From JBNPEO01 sp050490315 (GTDB lineage Bacteria; Actinomycetota; Actinomycetes; Actinomycetales; Micrococcaceae), in contig NZ_JBNPEO010000001.1 of NCBI RefSeq assembly GCF_050490315.1, positions 682,001-746,000 of the forward strand: a DNA stretch of 64,000 nucleotides. The letters run 5' to 3'. A program made the translations under genes and the position numbers. Shown here piece by piece: positions 63,188 to 64,000 of this stretch (positions are counted from its first letter, which is position 1; the number at the start of each line of letters is the position of its first letter). The notes under the pieces are model-generated. The model had not been told where the DNA came from. It saw only the letters and a program-made list of their open reading frames with translations, and made no database searches.

Positions 63188-64000
63188 CTAGCTGGTGCCC
63201 GAACTTAGCAAGACATTTTGCATTCCGCCCTTACCGTTGCCGGCTGCCACCCACACGGAACCGTCCGTGCGCCGAAGCAAAATATTCTTCTGTTGACCAG
63301 AGGTGAAGCCAAATGCGGGCATCTTCTGATCTGCTGTTTGCCATGGTCCTGAAAGCGCCGTACGTGGCTTGAAGCCTCCCACGCCGTCTCCCGGGTAGAG
63401 CCAATTTGTGCCGGACGAGGTGTTCGCCAGAAGATCGGCTTTGCCATCACCATTGAAATCTCCAGTGGCCACTACCGCGGAAAAGATATCCCATCCACTT
63501 CCGATCTGTCGTCGCGAAAGAAATCCTCCTGAGCCGTTGCCGGGATACAGGAAAAGTGCCCCTTGCGACGTTCGGGCCATTATGTCCCCGGAGCCGTCAC
63601 CATTCCAGTCGGTTGTCGCGACGATGGAGGCGAATATTTGCCAGCCCTTACCGATCGTCTTAGGCGCTAGGAAGTTCCCACGCCCGTCAGTCGGGTAGAG
63701 CAAGAGTGTGCCATCGACGGCCCTGGCCAGCAGGGCCGTTCCGCCTTTTCGATCAAAATCTCTTGCCACTGAAACAGAGGTGAATGTTTGCCAGCCGGCG
63801 CCAACTTGCCGCCGGGTCAACCATCCGCCGTGCCCGTTGCCCGGGTACAGATAGAGCTGCCCAGTCTTGGCGACGGCCAAAACGTCGGGGTTCCCATCGC
63901 CGTCGAAGTCGCCAGCCTCTAGCACCTTCGCGAATACCTGCCATGCGCGGCCAACTTGCACCGACATCGCAAAATTGCCCTTACCGCCGCCTAAGTACGT
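63188..64000 (-). CDS. FG-GAP/VCBS-type repeat protein (5' end beyond the window)
   Basis: The gene is cut by the window edge: the frame stays open to 64000, so at least 270 C-terminal residues are seen. Tandem units of exactly 50 residues, each beginning with W (W codons start at 63943, 63793, 63643, 63493 and 63343), form the whole visible part. Each unit has a loop such as DFDGDGNPD and LYPGNGxGGF. DxDGDG loops bind calcium in FG-GAP propellers; repeats 2 and 5 have lost the acids (DFDRKGG, GFTSGQQKN). The last unit ends the protein. It is probably an exported beta-propeller; the signal peptide is not in view. A role near the glycan cluster is open. Confidence 0.85.
   Translation of the reverse strand, partial: TYLGGGKGNFAMSVQVGRAWQVFAKVLEAGDFDGDGNPDVLAVAKTGQLYLYPGNGHGGWLTRRQVGAGWQTFTSVSVARDFDRKGGTALLARAVDGTLLLYPTDGRGNFLAPKTIGKGWQIFASIVATTDWNGDGSGDIMARTSQGALFLYPGNGSGGFLSRRQIGSGWDIFSAVVATGDFNGDGKADLLANTSSGTNWLYPGDGVGGFKPRTALSGPWQTADQKMPAFGFTSGQQKNILLRRTDGSVWVAAGNGKGGMQNVLLSSGTS

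Noticed and set aside
63188..64000. Possible CRISPR-like array at the window end because of regular spacing
   Set aside because: The period is 150 bases, the units are only similar at the protein level and the frame is open throughout; it is a repeat protein gene.
1..64000. tRNA or rRNA genes
   Set aside because: No T-arm (GGTTCGA-type) with a matching acceptor stem was found while reading the gaps; the GCTCGAACCGAGC near 37018 belongs to the whiB1 terminator. A tRNA search program would settle this.

Overview
The window comes from a Gram-positive actinobacterium, most likely a Micrococcaceae member close to Arthrobacter. The basis is gene content and order: mtrA-mtrB-lpqB-comF-hpf-secA followed further on by pdtaS and whiB1, the order known from Mycobacterium and its relatives. 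A DUF58/MoxR/DUF4350/DUF4129 block and a 180-kDa NAD-glutamate dehydrogenase fit the same group. GC content looks moderate for the group, GTG and TTG starts are frequent, and no tRNA, rRNA, insertion sequence or CRISPR array was seen. Nearly all genes are intact.

Layout. 0.1-2.6 kb: cysteine desulfurase and MnmA, which together thiolate tRNA wobble uridine. 2.9-8.5 kb: a peptide/nickel-type ABC importer (binding lipoprotein, two permeases, fused double ATPase). 8.6-10 kb: chorismate mutase and a MetE-like protein. The chorismate mutase start codon lies inside a 47-bp near-perfect dyad. 10-15.4 kb, minus strand: DUF58, MoxR ATPase, DUF4350, DUF4129 and a membrane protein, all with overlapping ends. 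15.6-25.8 kb, plus strand: MtrA/MtrB/LpqB envelope signalling, ComF-like protein, ribosome hibernation factor, YcaQ-like DNA glycosylase, SecA. 25.8-30.6 kb: Rv3235-like and LysM proteins, a small-barrel hypothetical, a BldC-like regulator, a SAF protein and a CpaE-like ATPase. 30.7-38 kb: glutamate dehydrogenase, PdtaS, WhiB1 (with a CRP-like site and its own terminator) and a small membrane protein. 38-42.3 kb: an FHA-FtsK/SpoIIIE protein of the EssC/EccC type without visible type VII partners.

42.5-64 kb is a cell-surface polysaccharide region. It opens with Glf and a GlfT2-like galactofuranosyltransferase, a Wzm/Wzt exporter, an acyltransferase-SGNH protein and a binding lipoprotein, closed by a strong terminator. 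A DUF6541-like membrane protein, two family-2 glycosyltransferases and a DUF2304 protein follow. The region ends with what reads as a complete pseudaminic acid pathway: PseB, PseC, a SpsF/PseF-type cytidylyltransferase, a PseG-acetyltransferase (PseH-like) fusion and PseI. Beside PseI lie a Wzx-like flippase, an unrecognised candidate glycosyltransferase, and a surface protein of exact 50-residue FG-GAP-like repeats that runs off the window end.

The galactofuranose genes and the nonulosonic acid genes together suggest that the cell makes a galactofuran-type polymer and a glycan carrying pseudaminic acid or a close derivative. The most interesting items are the pseudaminic cluster with its enzyme fusion and unknown transferase candidate, the dyad over the chorismate mutase start, and the orphan FHA-FtsK protein.
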